From: an uncultured Bacteroides sp.
Lineage (GTDB): Bacteria > Bacteroidota > Bacteroidia > Bacteroidales > Bacteroidaceae
DNA length: 64,000 nt
NCBI GenBank assembly: GCA_949294185.1
Contig: CASFGA010000003.1
Coordinates: 62,001-126,000 of the forward strand
Direction of reading: 5' to 3'
Shown here in pieces: positions 15,929 through 25,400 of this stretch. The stretch's first letter is position 1. Each line of letters begins with the position of its first letter. The notes under the pieces are model-generated. The model searched no databases and was not told the origin of the DNA. It worked only from the letters and a program-made list of their open reading frames with translations. Both the position numbers and the translations under genes were made by a program.

Positions 15929-16184
15929 CGCATTTATCCGATACGCCCCAACCTTTCAGCCCTTTTTAACCCGTAATCCGGCCTTTAAGGCTATATTATT
16001 CCGACTTTCTGCGGAGATTTCCGGGCCATTCACCCTGACCAAAAGAAATTTTACTCCTTTCACAATCTCCGTATGAAGCCTGTCCCGTTTCTTTTTCACG
16101 CCGGCCGAAACAGAATCCCCTCCATCCAGACTGCCGTAGCCAACCTATATTCAGGCCACAGCCCTATGGAAAGCACCAGTATCG
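15929..16184. other. Gene-free spacer
   Basis: About 255 bp downstream of pgeF and upstream of the B3/4 promoter. I see no gene, RNA or clear hairpin. Confidence 0.4.
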
Positions 16185-17006
16185 TTATTCCAAAGGCTGA
16201 CAGAGAAGAGGACGCAGCAGAATGCCCGAGAGAATCCGCCCCGAATGTACTCCCTGGCGGCGGGCGGAAAAGAAATCTTCGTTGCTGCCGTATGTGCAGA
16301 CACCGGAAAGCTCGATGTTTTCGGGACATACGCCGCAGGCAAGAAGCTGCAGACGGTTGGCTTCCCACAGGTCGATATGCCATTTTCCGCAGCGGTGCGC
16401 TATCCGGCCCATCGGAAAGCCGGAATCGCGGAACGCCTGCCACACTTCATCGCCCACCTCGAAGGCTTCGGGCGAAATGCTCGGCCCTATGCAGGCATGC
16501 ACATCACGCCCGTCCGTGCCGTAGACATCCGCCATCAGCCGCAGGGTGTGCTCCACAATACGGGCCACCGTCCCCCGCCATCCGGCATGAATGGCCGCAA
16601 CCGCCCGGCGGCGGGCATCGTAGCACAGCACCGGAACACAGTCGGCAGTCGACACACAGAGACATTGCCCCGCCACGTTTGTCACCAGTGCATCCACGCT
16701 TTCCAGACAAGACAATTTCTCCTTGTCCGGCAAAGAAACAAAGTTTTCATCAATGATGCGCACCGTCGTCCCGTGTATCTGATGAGGGATGACCAGAGCG
16801 TCCGGACGAGGCATCAGCGAGCAAAGCAGTTCGCGGTTGCGCATCACGGCCTGCGGACTGTCTCCACAATAATGATTGCAGTTGAACGAAGCATACTCCC
16901 CCGTGCTACATCCGCCGTGGCGTGTAGTGGAAAAACAAAAAATGTCGGCATACGATTCTGTCAAACCGTATACCAACAATCTTTTATCAGCTGAAAACCT
17001 TGCCAT
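16185..17006 (-). CDS. pgeF: Peptidoglycan editing factor / multicopper-oxidase-like laccase domain protein
   Basis: 273 residues from ATG 17006; an upstream GTG is less likely, because the ATG overlaps the obgE stop as TGATG, a coupling arrangement. Family motifs: PHQIHGT, a Cys/His cluster CVSTADCVPVLCYD, HAGWRGT and CIGPSISPEAFEV. YfiH/PgeF proteins act on purine nucleosides (phosphorylase/deaminase) and E. coli PgeF removes wrong L-Ser from peptidoglycan precursors. It ends the obgE-containing run and probably shares its transcript. The last about 15 residues (LLRPLLCQPLE) look unlike the family and may be a drifted end. Confidence 0.88.
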   Translation of the reverse strand: MARFSADKRLLVYGLTESYADIFCFSTTRHGGCSTGEYASFNCNHYCGDSPQAVMRNRELLCSLMPRPDALVIPHQIHGTTVRIIDENFVSLPDKEKLSCLESVDALVTNVAGQCLCVSTADCVPVLCYDARRRAVAAIHAGWRGTVARIVEHTLRLMADVYGTDGRDVHACIGPSISPEAFEVGDEVWQAFRDSGFPMGRIAHRCGKWHIDLWEANRLQLLACGVCPENIELSGVCTYGSNEDFFSARRQGVHSGRILSGILLRPLLCQPLE

Positions 17007-18187
17007 CACTTCTGCGGTTCGTCGTCCCAGTCCTCCTCTTCGTACTCATAGTCGAAATCATCGTCCGCCTCATCCTCATATTCATAGCTGAAGTCCTCGT
17101 CCTCTCCCATTTCCTTCAGCTCTTCCTGAAGCTTTCCGATGTCCTTCGGACGGTGAACGATAGCTTCACGGCGGACAGCCTCAAGCCGGTTGCTCTCCTT
17201 GTTCAGCTCAGTCCACAGCAAGTCCTTCAGCTGCTGGATGCCCGTCCCGGCTACCGAAGAGATGAACACATGAGGAATGTCTTCCGGCAACGTAGGCGTC
17301 AGCATTTCAATCAGCTCGTCATCAAGCATGTCGCACTTGGTAACGGCCAGAACACGCTGCTTGTCAAGCATCTCCGGATTGAACGTGGCCAACTCATGAA
17401 GCAGAATCTCATATTCCCGGCGAATGTCGTCCGTATCGCCCGGAACCATGAACAGCAGCAGCGAGTTTCGCTCGATATGACGGAGGAAACGCAGCCCGAG
17501 TCCTTTTCCTTCGCTTGCCCCCTCGATGATGCCGGGTATGTCGGCCATGACAAACGACTTTCCCTCATGGTAGGAAACGATACCAAGGTTCGGTTCAAGC
17601 GTGGTGAACGGATAGTTGGCAATCTTCGGACGAGCGGCCGAAACGGCAGAAAGCAAAGTCGACTTTCCGGCATTCGGGAATCCCACCAGACCGACATCAG
17701 CCAAAAGCTTCAGTTCGAGTATGACCGTCATCTCCTGCATCGGCTCTCCCGGTTGGGCAAAGCGCGGAGCCTGCCTTGTGGCGGTACGGAAATGCCAGTT
17801 TCCCAGTCCGCCGCGTCCGCCCTTCAGCAAGACAACTTCCTGTCCGTGCTCAGTAATGTCGCATACATACTCTCCAGTCTCGGCATTATAAGCCACCGTT
17901 CCGCAAGGCACCTCGATAACCTTGTCTTCACCGTCTTTTCCGAAACTTTTGTTCTTCGAGCCGTTTCCGCCATGAGAGGCGAACACGTGACGCTCGTACT
18001 TCAGATGCAGCAGCGTCCAGTAGTTCCGGTTTCCCCGCAAGATTACATGACCTCCTCTGCCACCGTCGCCACCGTCAGGCCCTCCGTTGGGCATGTATTT
18101 TTCACGGCGCATGTGCGTCGAGCCACGGCCTCCCTTGCCGGAGCGGCAGTAGATCTTTACATAGTCAACAAAATTCGATTCAGCCAT
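17006..18187 (-). CDS. obgE: GTPase Obg
   Basis: 393 residues. The N-terminal glycine-rich OBG domain (1-160: [43 protein letters not shown]) is followed by a G domain with G1 GFPNAGKST, switch TTLEPNLG, G3 [11 protein letters not shown]4 TKCD and G5 SSVAG. It is an essential ribosome-associated GTPase. The C-terminus is a long, strongly acidic tail of Asp, Glu and Tyr (about the last 45 residues) instead of an OCT domain, as in other Bacteroidetes. It lies between adk and pgeF on one strand. Confidence 0.95.
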   Translation of the reverse strand: MAESNFVDYVKIYCRSGKGGRGSTHMRREKYMPNGGPDGGDGGRGGHVILRGNRNYWTLLHLKYERHVFASHGGNGSKNKSFGKDGEDKVIEVPCGTVAYNAETGEYVCDITEHGQEVVLLKGGRGGLGNWHFRTATRQAPRFAQPGEPMQEMTVILELKLLADVGLVGFPNAGKSTLLSAVSAARPKIANYPFTTLEPNLGIVSYHEGKSFVMADIPGIIEGASEGKGLGLRFLRHIERNSLLLFMVPGDTDDIRREYEILLHELATFNPEMLDKQRVLAVTKCDMLDDELIEMLTPTLPEDIPHVFISSVAGTGIQQLKDLLWTELNKESNRLEAVRREAIVHRPKDIGKLQEELKEMGEDEDFSYEYEDEADDDFDYEYEEEDWDDEPQK

Positions 18188-18208
18188 TCTACTTAATGTG
18201 ATAGATGT

Positions 18209-18778
18209 TTAAAGCTTGTCGACAGCGGCACAGATGTCAGCAAAAATTCCGTCCATCGAGCCCAGTCCGTTGATGTGGCAGTATTTGCCGTCGTTCTTAT
18301 ACCAGTCAATCAGCGGAGCGGTCTGAGAATGGTAAACCACCAAACGCTTCTTGATGGTTTCTTCGTTGTCATCGGCACGGCCTGACTCCTGTCCGCGCTT
18401 GATAAGACGGGTCATCAGCTCGTCTTCCGGCACTTCCAGGTCGAGCATGACAGAAACTTCCTGACCGCGTTCCTTCAGCATCGTTTTCAGGGCTTCGGCC
18501 TGAGCAATCGTGCGGGGAAACCCGTCGAAGATTACGCCCTTGCTGTCCTTGAAACTGTCGAACACACTTGCCAGAATGTCAATCATCAAAGCGTCGGGAA
18601 TCAGCTGTCCGTTGTCGATATAACCTTTGGCAGTCTTGCCCAGCTCCGTACCGTTCTTGATTTCAGCACGCAATACATCTCCCGTCGAGATGTGGTTCAA
18701 ACCATATTTCTCTACAATACGTGCGCTCTGAGTGCCTTTACCTGAACCCGGAGCACCGAAAATTACAATATTCAACAT
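18209..18778 (-). CDS. adk: Adenylate kinase
   Basis: 189 residues. It interconverts ATP+AMP and 2 ADP. P-loop GAPGSGKGT (8-16), AMP site STGDVLR, core FDGFPRTIAQA and LID-region RADDNEETIKKRL are all present. The LID is the short type without zinc cysteines. It lies 21 bp upstream of obgE and 29 bp after hpt, forming a hpt-adk-obgE-pgeF run. Confidence 0.96.
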   Translation of the reverse strand: MLNIVIFGAPGSGKGTQSARIVEKYGLNHISTGDVLRAEIKNGTELGKTAKGYIDNGQLIPDALMIDILASVFDSFKDSKGVIFDGFPRTIAQAEALKTMLKERGQEVSVMLDLEVPEDELMTRLIKRGQESGRADDNEETIKKRLVVYHSQTAPLIDWYKNDGKYCHINGLGSMDGIFADICAAVDKL

Positions 18779-18807
18779 AATCTATACATTTATATTATTA
18801 AAACAAA

Positions 18808-19353
18808 TCATTCCGTCTCGTCTGTCACCTTATAAATGTCGCGGTAATTACGCCCGAAACCGTCATAATCCAGACCGTATCCCACGATGAAGTCATTCGG
18901 TATGCGCATGGCCACATAATGCACATCAAGTTCCACCTGCAACTTGTCCGGCTTCAGCAGCAGCGTGGCAATGCGTATCTCTTTCGGATTACGGGCACGC
19001 AGCGTCTCTATAAGGCGTTTCATCGTGATTCCCGTATCTACAATATCTTCCACTATCACTATCGTGCGGCCGGCAATGTCCTCGTTCAGACCGACAAGTT
19101 CCTTCACCTTACCGGTAGAAGATGTGCCCTCGTATGAAGCGAGCTTTACAAAAGAAATCTCACAAGGCATGTCAAGGCGTTTCATCAGATCGGCCGTAAA
19201 CATAAACGAACCGTTCAGCACACTTACAAAGAGGGGGCTGCTGCCTTGCAAGTCGCGGCTTATCTCTTTCGCCACACGAGTCACCTCTTCCAATATCCTT
19301 TCTTCAGAAATAAACGTCTCAAAGCGCTTGTCTTTTATCTGAATAACACTCAT
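18808..19353 (-). CDS. hpt: Hypoxanthine phosphoribosyltransferase
   Basis: 181 residues. It salvages hypoxanthine (and often guanine) to nucleotides with PRPP. The PRPP-binding motif VIVEDIVDTGITM is exact, with the flexible-loop SYEGTSSTGKV and the base-contacting FIVGYGLDYDGFGRN. It is the first gene of the minus-strand run that continues with adk. Its promoter region is shared divergently with nnr. Confidence 0.95.
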   Translation of the reverse strand: MSVIQIKDKRFETFISEERILEEVTRVAKEISRDLQGSSPLFVSVLNGSFMFTADLMKRLDMPCEISFVKLASYEGTSSTGKVKELVGLNEDIAGRTIVIVEDIVDTGITMKRLIETLRARNPKEIRIATLLLKPDKLQVELDVHYVAMRIPNDFIVGYGLDYDGFGRNYRDIYKVTDETE

Positions 19354-19368
19354 ACGATAGAACTTTTA

Positions 19369-19376
19369 TAAATTTG
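19369..19376 (+). promoter_or_regulatory. -7 element, nnr side
   Basis: TAAATTTG on the plus strand, 69 bp before the nnr ATG; no clear -33 partner. It lies just 3 bp from the opposing -7 element of hpt, so the two may interfere. Confidence 0.45.
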
Positions 19377-19379
19377 CCG

Positions 19380-19387
19380 CAAATTTA
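19380..19387 (-). promoter_or_regulatory. -7 element, hpt side
   Basis: TAAATTTG on the minus strand, 26 bp before the hpt ATG, the usual short Bacteroides leader. No TTTG at the expected distance. Confidence 0.5.
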
Positions 19388-19445
19388 CGGATTTTTTTCG
19401 TATTTTTACCGACAAATATCCATTTTAGAAAAACAAGAAAAAGCA

Positions 19446-20987
19446 ATGAAGATACTGACCTGCGCGCAACAGAAGGAAGCTGACGCATATACCATAGCCC
19501 ATGAGTCCGTTTCATCCATCAATCTGATGGAGAAGGCAGCCGCACTGATGACTGAAAAAATCACCGCCCGATGGGACAAGTCGCACCGCATTGTGGTAAT
19601 GGCCGGACCGGGCAACAACGGAGGCGATGCACTGGCCATCGCCCGCATGATGCACCTGAAAGGATACAAGGTGGAAGTATTCCTGTTCAACGTGAGTGGA
19701 CATCTGTCCGCCGACTGCATGACCAATGTGCACCGCCTGCACGAATGCGGATGCACGGCCTATACGGAGATAAGCTCGCAGTTCACCCCTCCCCAACTCA
19801 CAGCGGATGATGTGGTGGTGGACGGACTCTTCGGTTCGGGACTTGACAGACCATTGGACAAAGGATTTGCCGCCGTAGTGAGATATGTCAATGCTTCGCC
19901 TGCACAGGTAGTTTCGGTCGACATACCCTCGGGAATGATGGGAGAGGACAACTCATACAACATACGCCAGAACATCATCCAAGCCGACCTGACGCTGACC
20001 GTAGGGTCACCCAAACTGGCTTTCTTCTTTGCCGAAAACGAAGAACTTACGGGCAAATGGGAGGTGCTAGACATCGGAATCAGCCGCGAGTTCATAGCCA
20101 ACGCCGAAACGCGCTACTTCATCACCGAAGAACCAGAGATGAAGGCGCTTGTCACACCGCGACGCCGTTTCGCCCACAAAGGCAACTTCGGACATGCACT
20201 GCTCGTGGCCGGGTCATACGGCATGGGAGGAGCGGCGGTACTGGCGGCACGGGCGTGTCTGCGCTCAGGTGCGGGACTGCTCACCGTGCATACCCCCGTG
20301 TGTAACCATCTGCTGCTACAGACCTGTGTACCCGAAGCGATGGTGGAAGATGATGTGCATGAACGCTTCTTTGCCGAGCCTGCGGAGCTGGACAGCTATC
20401 AAGCCATGGGCATCGGATGCGGACTGGGACAAGAAGACATCACAGCAGAAGCGGTCATCGCCCAAGTGACGGAATGCAGTGTCCCGTTGGTAATGGATGC
20501 CGACGCGCTGAATATATTCAGCGCCTATCGCAACCATTTGCCGCACATACCCAAAGGAACCATACTTACTCCCCATGTGGGAGAGTTGGAACGCCTGATA
20601 GGACGTTGCAGCAACTCTTACGAGCGTCTTTCAAAAGCCAGACAACTGGCGGCGGAGCTGCAATGCTACATTGTACTGAAGGGTGCATGGACGGCAACCG
20701 TCACACCGGAAGGCATCTGCCACTTCAACCCCACCGGCAATCCGGGCATGGCAACGGGCGGAAGCGGCGATGTGCTGACTGGCATCATTACTGCACTTCT
20801 GGCGCAGGGATACAGTCAGGAAGAGGCATGCCGTCTGGGGACATACGTTCACGGGGCGGCCGGTGACATCGCCGCACGGCGGAAAGGTGAAATCGCCATG
20901 ACGGCAGGCGACATCATCGAGGCTCTGCCCGAAGCATGGCAAGCCCTTACGGAAAGCGACAACAAAGAAAAACATACCACACTATGA
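19446..20987 (+). CDS. nnr: Bifunctional NAD(P)H-hydrate epimerase/dehydratase
   Basis: 513 residues from ATG 19446 (the frame is open earlier, but that part holds the promoter). It repairs hydrated NADH and NADPH. The N-terminal half is the YjeF_N epimerase: PGNNGGDALAIARMM, VDGLFGSGLDRPL and VDIPSGM. The C-terminal half is the ADP-dependent dehydratase of the ribokinase-like fold: HKGNFGHALLVAGS, LTPHVGELERL and the GNPGMATGGSGDVLTGI loop. The stop overlaps the next start (ATGA, 20984-20987). Confidence 0.95.
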   Translation: MKILTCAQQKEADAYTIAHESVSSINLMEKAAALMTEKITARWDKSHRIVVMAGPGNNGGDALAIARMMHLKGYKVEVFLFNVSGHLSADCMTNVHRLHECGCTAYTEISSQFTPPQLTADDVVVDGLFGSGLDRPLDKGFAAVVRYVNASPAQVVSVDIPSGMMGEDNSYNIRQNIIQADLTLTVGSPKLAFFFAENEELTGKWEVLDIGISREFIANAETRYFITEEPEMKALVTPRRRFAHKGNFGHALLVAGSYGMGGAAVLAARACLRSGAGLLTVHTPVCNHLLLQTCVPEAMVEDDVHERFFAEPAELDSYQAMGIGCGLGQEDITAEAVIAQVTECSVPLVMDADALNIFSAYRNHLPHIPKGTILTPHVGELERLIGRCSNSYERLSKARQLAAELQCYIVLKGAWTATVTPEGICHFNPTGNPGMATGGSGDVLTGIITALLAQGYSQEEACRLGTYVHGAAGDIAARRKGEIAMTAGDIIEALPEAWQALTESDNKEKHTTL

Positions 20988-22030
20988 GAAAAGGAATCAT
21001 CGCAGCCTTGGCAGCCTTGGCATGCCTCGGCGTCCGGGCGCAGGACATCAGTCCCTACATGCCCGGAGAGGGAGAAGGAATCATGTATTTCCTGCCCAAG
21101 ACCGAACTGGAAGTCAATGTCACCGCCACTAAAGTGACCTACACTCCGGGAGACTTCTGCCGCTATGCCGCACGGTATCTGCGCACCGAAGGCGTGTCTG
21201 TGCAACCGGAGGTATACTGGGAAATCAAGCGCGTCGATGTGCGCTCGGCCGGAGTGCCCGACTCGACCAAAGCCTATATCATGAAGCTTAAAGACAAGGA
21301 TGTAGCTTCGAACATCGAACTGACCGCCAACGGCATCGTGAAGGCCATAAATACTACCGCCCCGAAACGGGAAGAAACCGGAAGCCCTAAGCTCGAGAAG
21401 CCCCAAAAGCACGAGGATCCCCGACGCTACATGACCGAAGAGATGCTGATGGCCGCTTCCACCGCCAAGATGGCGGAACTCGTGGCAAGGGAAATCTACA
21501 ACATCCGCGAAAGCAAGAACCTTATCCTGCGCGGGCAGGCCGACGCCATGCCCAATGACGGAGACGCCATGAAGTTGGTCATCGGCAACCTCGACAAGCA
21601 GGAAAGGGCGCTGACAGAGATGTTCACCGGAACTACCGACCGCGAAGACCGGCTCTTCACCTTCCGAATCGCACCTGAAAACGGAACTGAAGACAAGGTG
21701 ATAGCACGGTTCTCACGCCTGCTTGGAATGCTTTCTCCGGACAACCTGACCGGCGAACCGCTCTACATCAGCGTCAGCTCCACTGCACCCGTGCCGGTCG
21801 TACCCGAGGAAGAGAAAAGGAAGAAGCCCAAAGGAGTCATCTACAACATCCCCGGAAAAGGGAAGGTAACCGTGGACTGGCAGGGAAAAACGCTGTTCAA
21901 TGGAGAACTGCCCGTCACTCAATTCGGATATACGGAAGTGCTTACCGACGGACTTTTCGACAAGAAAGTCAACACACGCGTGATATTCAATCCTGATACC
22001 GGAGGTATCGTCAAGATTGACAAAGACTGA
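20984..22030 (+). CDS. DUF4831-like secreted protein
   Basis: 348 residues from ATG 20984, with signal peptide MRKGIIAALAALACLGVRAQ. The mature protein has IMYFLPKTELEVNVTATKVTYTPGDFCRYA near the start, a helical GNLDKQERALTEMFTGTTD segment and a beta-rich C-terminus with GVIYNIPGKGKVTVDW. This matches the Bacteroidales DUF4831 family as I remember it, which often follows nnr. Function unknown; probably periplasmic. It is translationally coupled to nnr by a 4-nt overlap. Confidence 0.75.
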   Translation: MRKGIIAALAALACLGVRAQDISPYMPGEGEGIMYFLPKTELEVNVTATKVTYTPGDFCRYAARYLRTEGVSVQPEVYWEIKRVDVRSAGVPDSTKAYIMKLKDKDVASNIELTANGIVKAINTTAPKREETGSPKLEKPQKHEDPRRYMTEEMLMAASTAKMAELVAREIYNIRESKNLILRGQADAMPNDGDAMKLVIGNLDKQERALTEMFTGTTDREDRLFTFRIAPENGTEDKVIARFSRLLGMLSPDNLTGEPLYISVSSTAPVPVVPEEEKRKKPKGVIYNIPGKGKVTVDWQGKTLFNGELPVTQFGYTEVLTDGLFDKKVNTRVIFNPDTGGIVKIDKD

Positions 22031-22083
22031 AAGCAGAAACACACACCTAAAATATTTATCTAACCCTAAAACAACAACAAACG

Positions 22084-23511
22084 ATGATTGGTATGAAAAA
22101 AATCATGAAGAGCGCATGTGCGTTGGCCGTCGTGATCCTGACAGCATGCGGTGGAAACAGTCCGAAGGGAGAAACTGTGGCCGTATCGCCCGATGAACCT
22201 TTTGGCAAGGTACTGTCTGCCGCAGGAGCCGGAATGCTGACCCCTCTGGCACAGCGAGGCGAATCGCCTGCCAAAGGACACATCTATTTTGAGCTTTCAC
22301 AGCCTTACGAAAAGAATCTGGACATCACCTTCCGTATAGACGAAGAGGCACTGGATGCCTACAACCGGGTGAACGGCACATCGTACACTCTCTATCCGGC
22401 CGAAAGCCTGTCTATGGACAACGAAGGGAAGGCAGTCATTCCGGCAGGAAAGACCCGCTCGGAAGTCATCGGTCTGAACATCGCCGCAGGAGCCAGGACA
22501 GGAGAAAGATATGCTGTCCCCATATCGGCCACCGTATCGGACGGGGCACGGCTTATAGCCAACAACAAGACCTTCATCTACCTTGTCACGCCCCTTCCCG
22601 CCGCTCCGGAGATAAACCGAGAGAGGAGAGTCAAGAATCTGTGTTATGTGGAAGTGAACCGCGAAAGCATGCTCAACACCGGCGAATACCTGATGAAAGA
22701 GTCGGGAGAGCCTTTCTTTGACATCGCGAGCATCTTCGCCGCCAACATTCGCCTGAACGAGGAGGGGCAGCCCTATGTGTCATGTAACGAACAGACGCGC
22801 TTCGTACTCGACAATATAGAAAAGACTGTGCGCCCGCTGCAGGCCAAGGGCATGAAGGTGCATCTCTCCATCTTGGGAGACCATACGGCCGCAGGCATGC
22901 GGAGTCTGTCAAGAGAAGCTGCACGCACCTTTGCACAGGAACTGAAATACTACATGGACATCTACGGACTGGACGGAATTGATTTCGACGACGAATATTC
23001 CACCTATGTGACCGACCAAAAGGTCGAACCGTACATCCCGTCGCACGCCGTAGCCCCAAGCATCGAAGAATGTACACAGACACGCTATGCCGATCTGGTA
23101 TACGAATGCCGAAAGCTGATGCCCGACAAGACACTGGGCATCTACTGGTATACGGGGTATGACTTCCCCGCCGGAGAGACCGACGGCATGAAAGTGAACG
23201 ACATGGTGGACTACTCCATCTACGGACTTTATGGCAAATGGCGTTCCATCGGAGCCGACACGATTGCCACAGCCAAGCAGTGCCCGTATGCCGTGGAAGT
23301 GACGACCGCCAAAGGTGATGTGAAAATCATCCCCGACATGGTGAAGCAGATCAAGAACGAGGGATGGGGTTATTTTGCCGTCTACGACCTGAACGACGAG
23401 CGGAATTACGAAGCTGAATTCTCCCGTATCAGCCGCATACTCTACGGAGGGGATGTAAAATGGACGGGCAAAGCGTTCGGACGCACGGACTTCACTCCGC
23501 GCGACAAATAA
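22084..23511 (+). CDS. GH18 endo-beta-N-acetylglucosaminidase, lipoprotein
   Basis: 475 residues. It begins with a lipoprotein signal (lipobox ILTAC; ATG 22084 or ATG 22093 are both possible). Residues about 30-170 resemble the DUF1735/BT_3987-type N-terminal domain; the rest is a GH18 barrel with catalytic motif DGIDFDDEY, the EndoH-type form, in which the final Glu is the acid. Such enzymes cut between the two GlcNAc residues of N-glycans. It stands alone, 53 bp after the DUF4831 gene, without SusC/SusD or other glycosidases nearby, so substrate uptake must rely on other loci. Confidence 0.85.
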   Translation: MIGMKKIMKSACALAVVILTACGGNSPKGETVAVSPDEPFGKVLSAAGAGMLTPLAQRGESPAKGHIYFELSQPYEKNLDITFRIDEEALDAYNRVNGTSYTLYPAESLSMDNEGKAVIPAGKTRSEVIGLNIAAGARTGERYAVPISATVSDGARLIANNKTFIYLVTPLPAAPEINRERRVKNLCYVEVNRESMLNTGEYLMKESGEPFFDIASIFAANIRLNEEGQPYVSCNEQTRFVLDNIEKTVRPLQAKGMKVHLSILGDHTAAGMRSLSREAARTFAQELKYYMDIYGLDGIDFDDEYSTYVTDQKVEPYIPSHAVAPSIEECTQTRYADLVYECRKLMPDKTLGIYWYTGYDFPAGETDGMKVNDMVDYSIYGLYGKWRSIGADTIATAKQCPYAVEVTTAKGDVKIIPDMVKQIKNEGWGYFAVYDLNDERNYEAEFSRISRILYGGDVKWTGKAFGRTDFTPRDK

Positions 23512-23530
23512 GAATTTTCTTTTTCATATT

Positions 23531-23574
23531 ACAATTCCCGGCGCGGCCTGCATACAAGCTGCACCGGGAATTGT
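23531..23574. terminator. Inverted repeat after GH18 gene
   Basis: Perfect 11-bp arms ACAATTCCCGG (23531-23541) and CCGGGAATTGT (23564-23574), 22-nt loop, 20 bp after the stop. No T run follows, so termination would be weak or Rho-assisted. The rest of 23575-23771 shows nothing recognisable. Confidence 0.5.
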
Positions 23575-23771
23575 GCCATCTATACTCTTCAAGGAAAGAC
23601 TCGCCTGCAAAAATCATACAAAAACATCAATTTTGCAATATGTCCACATCCGTCAGCATAGTCGTCACGGAAAAGATGAATGAACTTGCCACAATCGAAC
23701 ATAGCCAAGTATTCTGAACAAGAATGTCACCATCTGTCCGTGCCATTACAACAAAACGCTTCAGCTTTTTA

Positions 23772-23803
23772 TTTGCTTGTTGAGAAAGTTTTTCTTACAT
23801 TTG
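23772..23803 (+). promoter_or_regulatory. Efflux operon promoter
   Basis: TTTG (23772-23775), 20 bp, TACATTTG (23796-23803). It lies 22 bp before the small ORF and is the only clear promoter upstream of the RND genes. Confidence 0.75.
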
Positions 23804-23825
23804 CACCATATATAATAAAGGCATC

Positions 23826-24158
23826 ATGTTAACACGAAAAGACATCCACAACTTCGCACTCAGACTGTTGTGTGCCATCATGCTACTGATAGCACAGACG
23901 GATGTATTGGCCAACGACACGAGCCTTTTCCCCTCACACACCACAGAAATCACTCAACCAGAAACCGAAACGGATAATTTTTGCAGAAAACACACGCGTG
24001 ATTCCCTCTATCCGGACGCGCATTCCATCCCTTTTTCGTTTCTGTTCTCCCAATTTTACACATCCGATTTCAAACCGAAGACGGTGGGCAGTTCTGTCCG
24101 TATCTCCATTTCCAGAGGCCGCAGTATCCATAGGATATGCTGTGTCTATCTCATTTAG
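23826..24158 (+). CDS. Small secreted ORF at head of efflux operon
   Basis: 110 residues. The N-terminus is a plausible signal (ALRLLCAIMLLIAQTDVLA then ND). The rest is polar and of no family I recognise. In its favour: a strong promoter ends 22 bp before its ATG and it lies between that promoter and the efflux genes. Against: the C-terminal part looks low in structure and it may only be a leader. It ends 69 bp before the adaptor gene. Confidence 0.4.
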   Translation: MLTRKDIHNFALRLLCAIMLLIAQTDVLANDTSLFPSHTTEITQPETETDNFCRKHTRDSLYPDAHSIPFSFLFSQFYTSDFKPKTVGSSVRISISRGRSIHRICCVYLI

Positions 24159-24227
24159 CCGTTAAACCTCGGATGAGAACTTTCTGATTGAATCAAACAC
24201 TAAAAACTTTTTATCCCATTTAATTTT

Positions 24228-25388
24228 ATGAAAGTAAATGCATTTCAAGCGTTTACAGCCCTTGTCGTATGCATGGGGCTGCTAAACTCGTGTGACGAGA
24301 AAAAAGGATCTTCAGTGTTCCGAACCGCCTCCACACCAATCACCATCCTTCAACCGACAACCATCGATGTTCCTCAGTCGCATGTGGCTGATGTGCAGGC
24401 TATCCAGTTTGTGGAAGTCAAGCCAAAAGTGGAAGGTTTCGTTGAGCAGATTTTGGTAGACGAAGGCCAAAAAGTTTCCAAAGGACAGCCGCTGTTCCGC
24501 CTGAGTTCGGAAGAATATGCCGAACAGGTAAAAGAGGCACAAGCTAATTTCAAACAAGCGGAAGCAGGATACCAGATGGCCGAATATGAGTCAGAGCGCA
24601 TCAAGCGGATGGTAGAAAAGAATATCATTGCTAAAATCCGTTTGGATCAAGCCAACACGGAAATGGAAGTAGCCCGGATGAAAGTAGAACAGGCCAAAGC
24701 ACAGCTACAAAGGGCACAAACCAACTATTCCTATACCACCGTAACATCACCTTTCGAAGGATACGTAGACCGTATCCCCTACAAGGTGGGAAGTCTGGTC
24801 ACGCCGGCCAACCTGCTGACTACTGTCAGCGATGTGTCGGAAGTATTTGCCTACTACCGAGTGAATGAGAGCGAATATCTGAAATACAAACGCGCGCAGA
24901 TACAAGGCGAGCAGCAGCCGGAAATGAACGATATTGAACTGCTCTTGTCCGACGGAAGCGTGTACCGCCACAAAGGAAAAGTGGAGACAGTGGAAGGAGA
25001 TTTCGAACGAGGAACAGGCTCCATCGCCTTCCGCGTCCGCTTCCCGAACCCGGAAGGTCTGCTCAAACACGGCGTAACGGGAAAGATCCGTATGCTCACA
25101 CGCATGGACAATGTCTATCTGGTGCCCCAAAAGTCTACTTTCGAAATACAAGATTTCACCTATGTATATGTAGTGGATGAAAAAGGCGTAGTCAAAGTAC
25201 GCAGTTTCCAACCGTTGGAACGCTACCACCAGTTCTATGTGACCCAAGATTTCGATCCGGGTACAACTATCGTTTACGAAGGTATACAGAGCGTCAAAGA
25301 CGGTTCCAATATAAAGCCTGATACGGTAGATTTCCGTCAAATTCTAAAGGAAGTTTATTCACAGACAGATACGACCTTAATCAAATAA
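24228..25388 (+). CDS. RND efflux periplasmic adaptor (MFP), lipoprotein
   Basis: 386 residues with lipobox LLNSC. Order: beta-barrel start, lipoyl half-motif (VEGFVEQILVDEGQKVSKGQPLF), alpha-helical hairpin (about 95-155, with QAEAGYQMAEYESERIKRMVEKN), second lipoyl half (SPFEGYVDRIPYKVGSLVTP), beta-barrel and membrane-proximal domains. It links the inner-membrane pump to the outer-membrane channel. Followed after 12 bp by the pump gene and then the channel, the standard MexAB-OprM-like order. Substrates cannot be read from the sequence. Confidence 0.93.
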   Translation: MKVNAFQAFTALVVCMGLLNSCDEKKGSSVFRTASTPITILQPTTIDVPQSHVADVQAIQFVEVKPKVEGFVEQILVDEGQKVSKGQPLFRLSSEEYAEQVKEAQANFKQAEAGYQMAEYESERIKRMVEKNIIAKIRLDQANTEMEVARMKVEQAKAQLQRAQTNYSYTTVTSPFEGYVDRIPYKVGSLVTPANLLTTVSDVSEVFAYYRVNESEYLKYKRAQIQGEQQPEMNDIELLLSDGSVYRHKGKVETVEGDFERGTGSIAFRVRFPNPEGLLKHGVTGKIRMLTRMDNVYLVPQKSTFEIQDFTYVYVVDEKGVVKVRSFQPLERYHQFYVTQDFDPGTTIVYEGIQSVKDGSNIKPDTVDFRQILKEVYSQTDTTLIK

Positions 25389-25400
25389 ACCCTGAAAACC

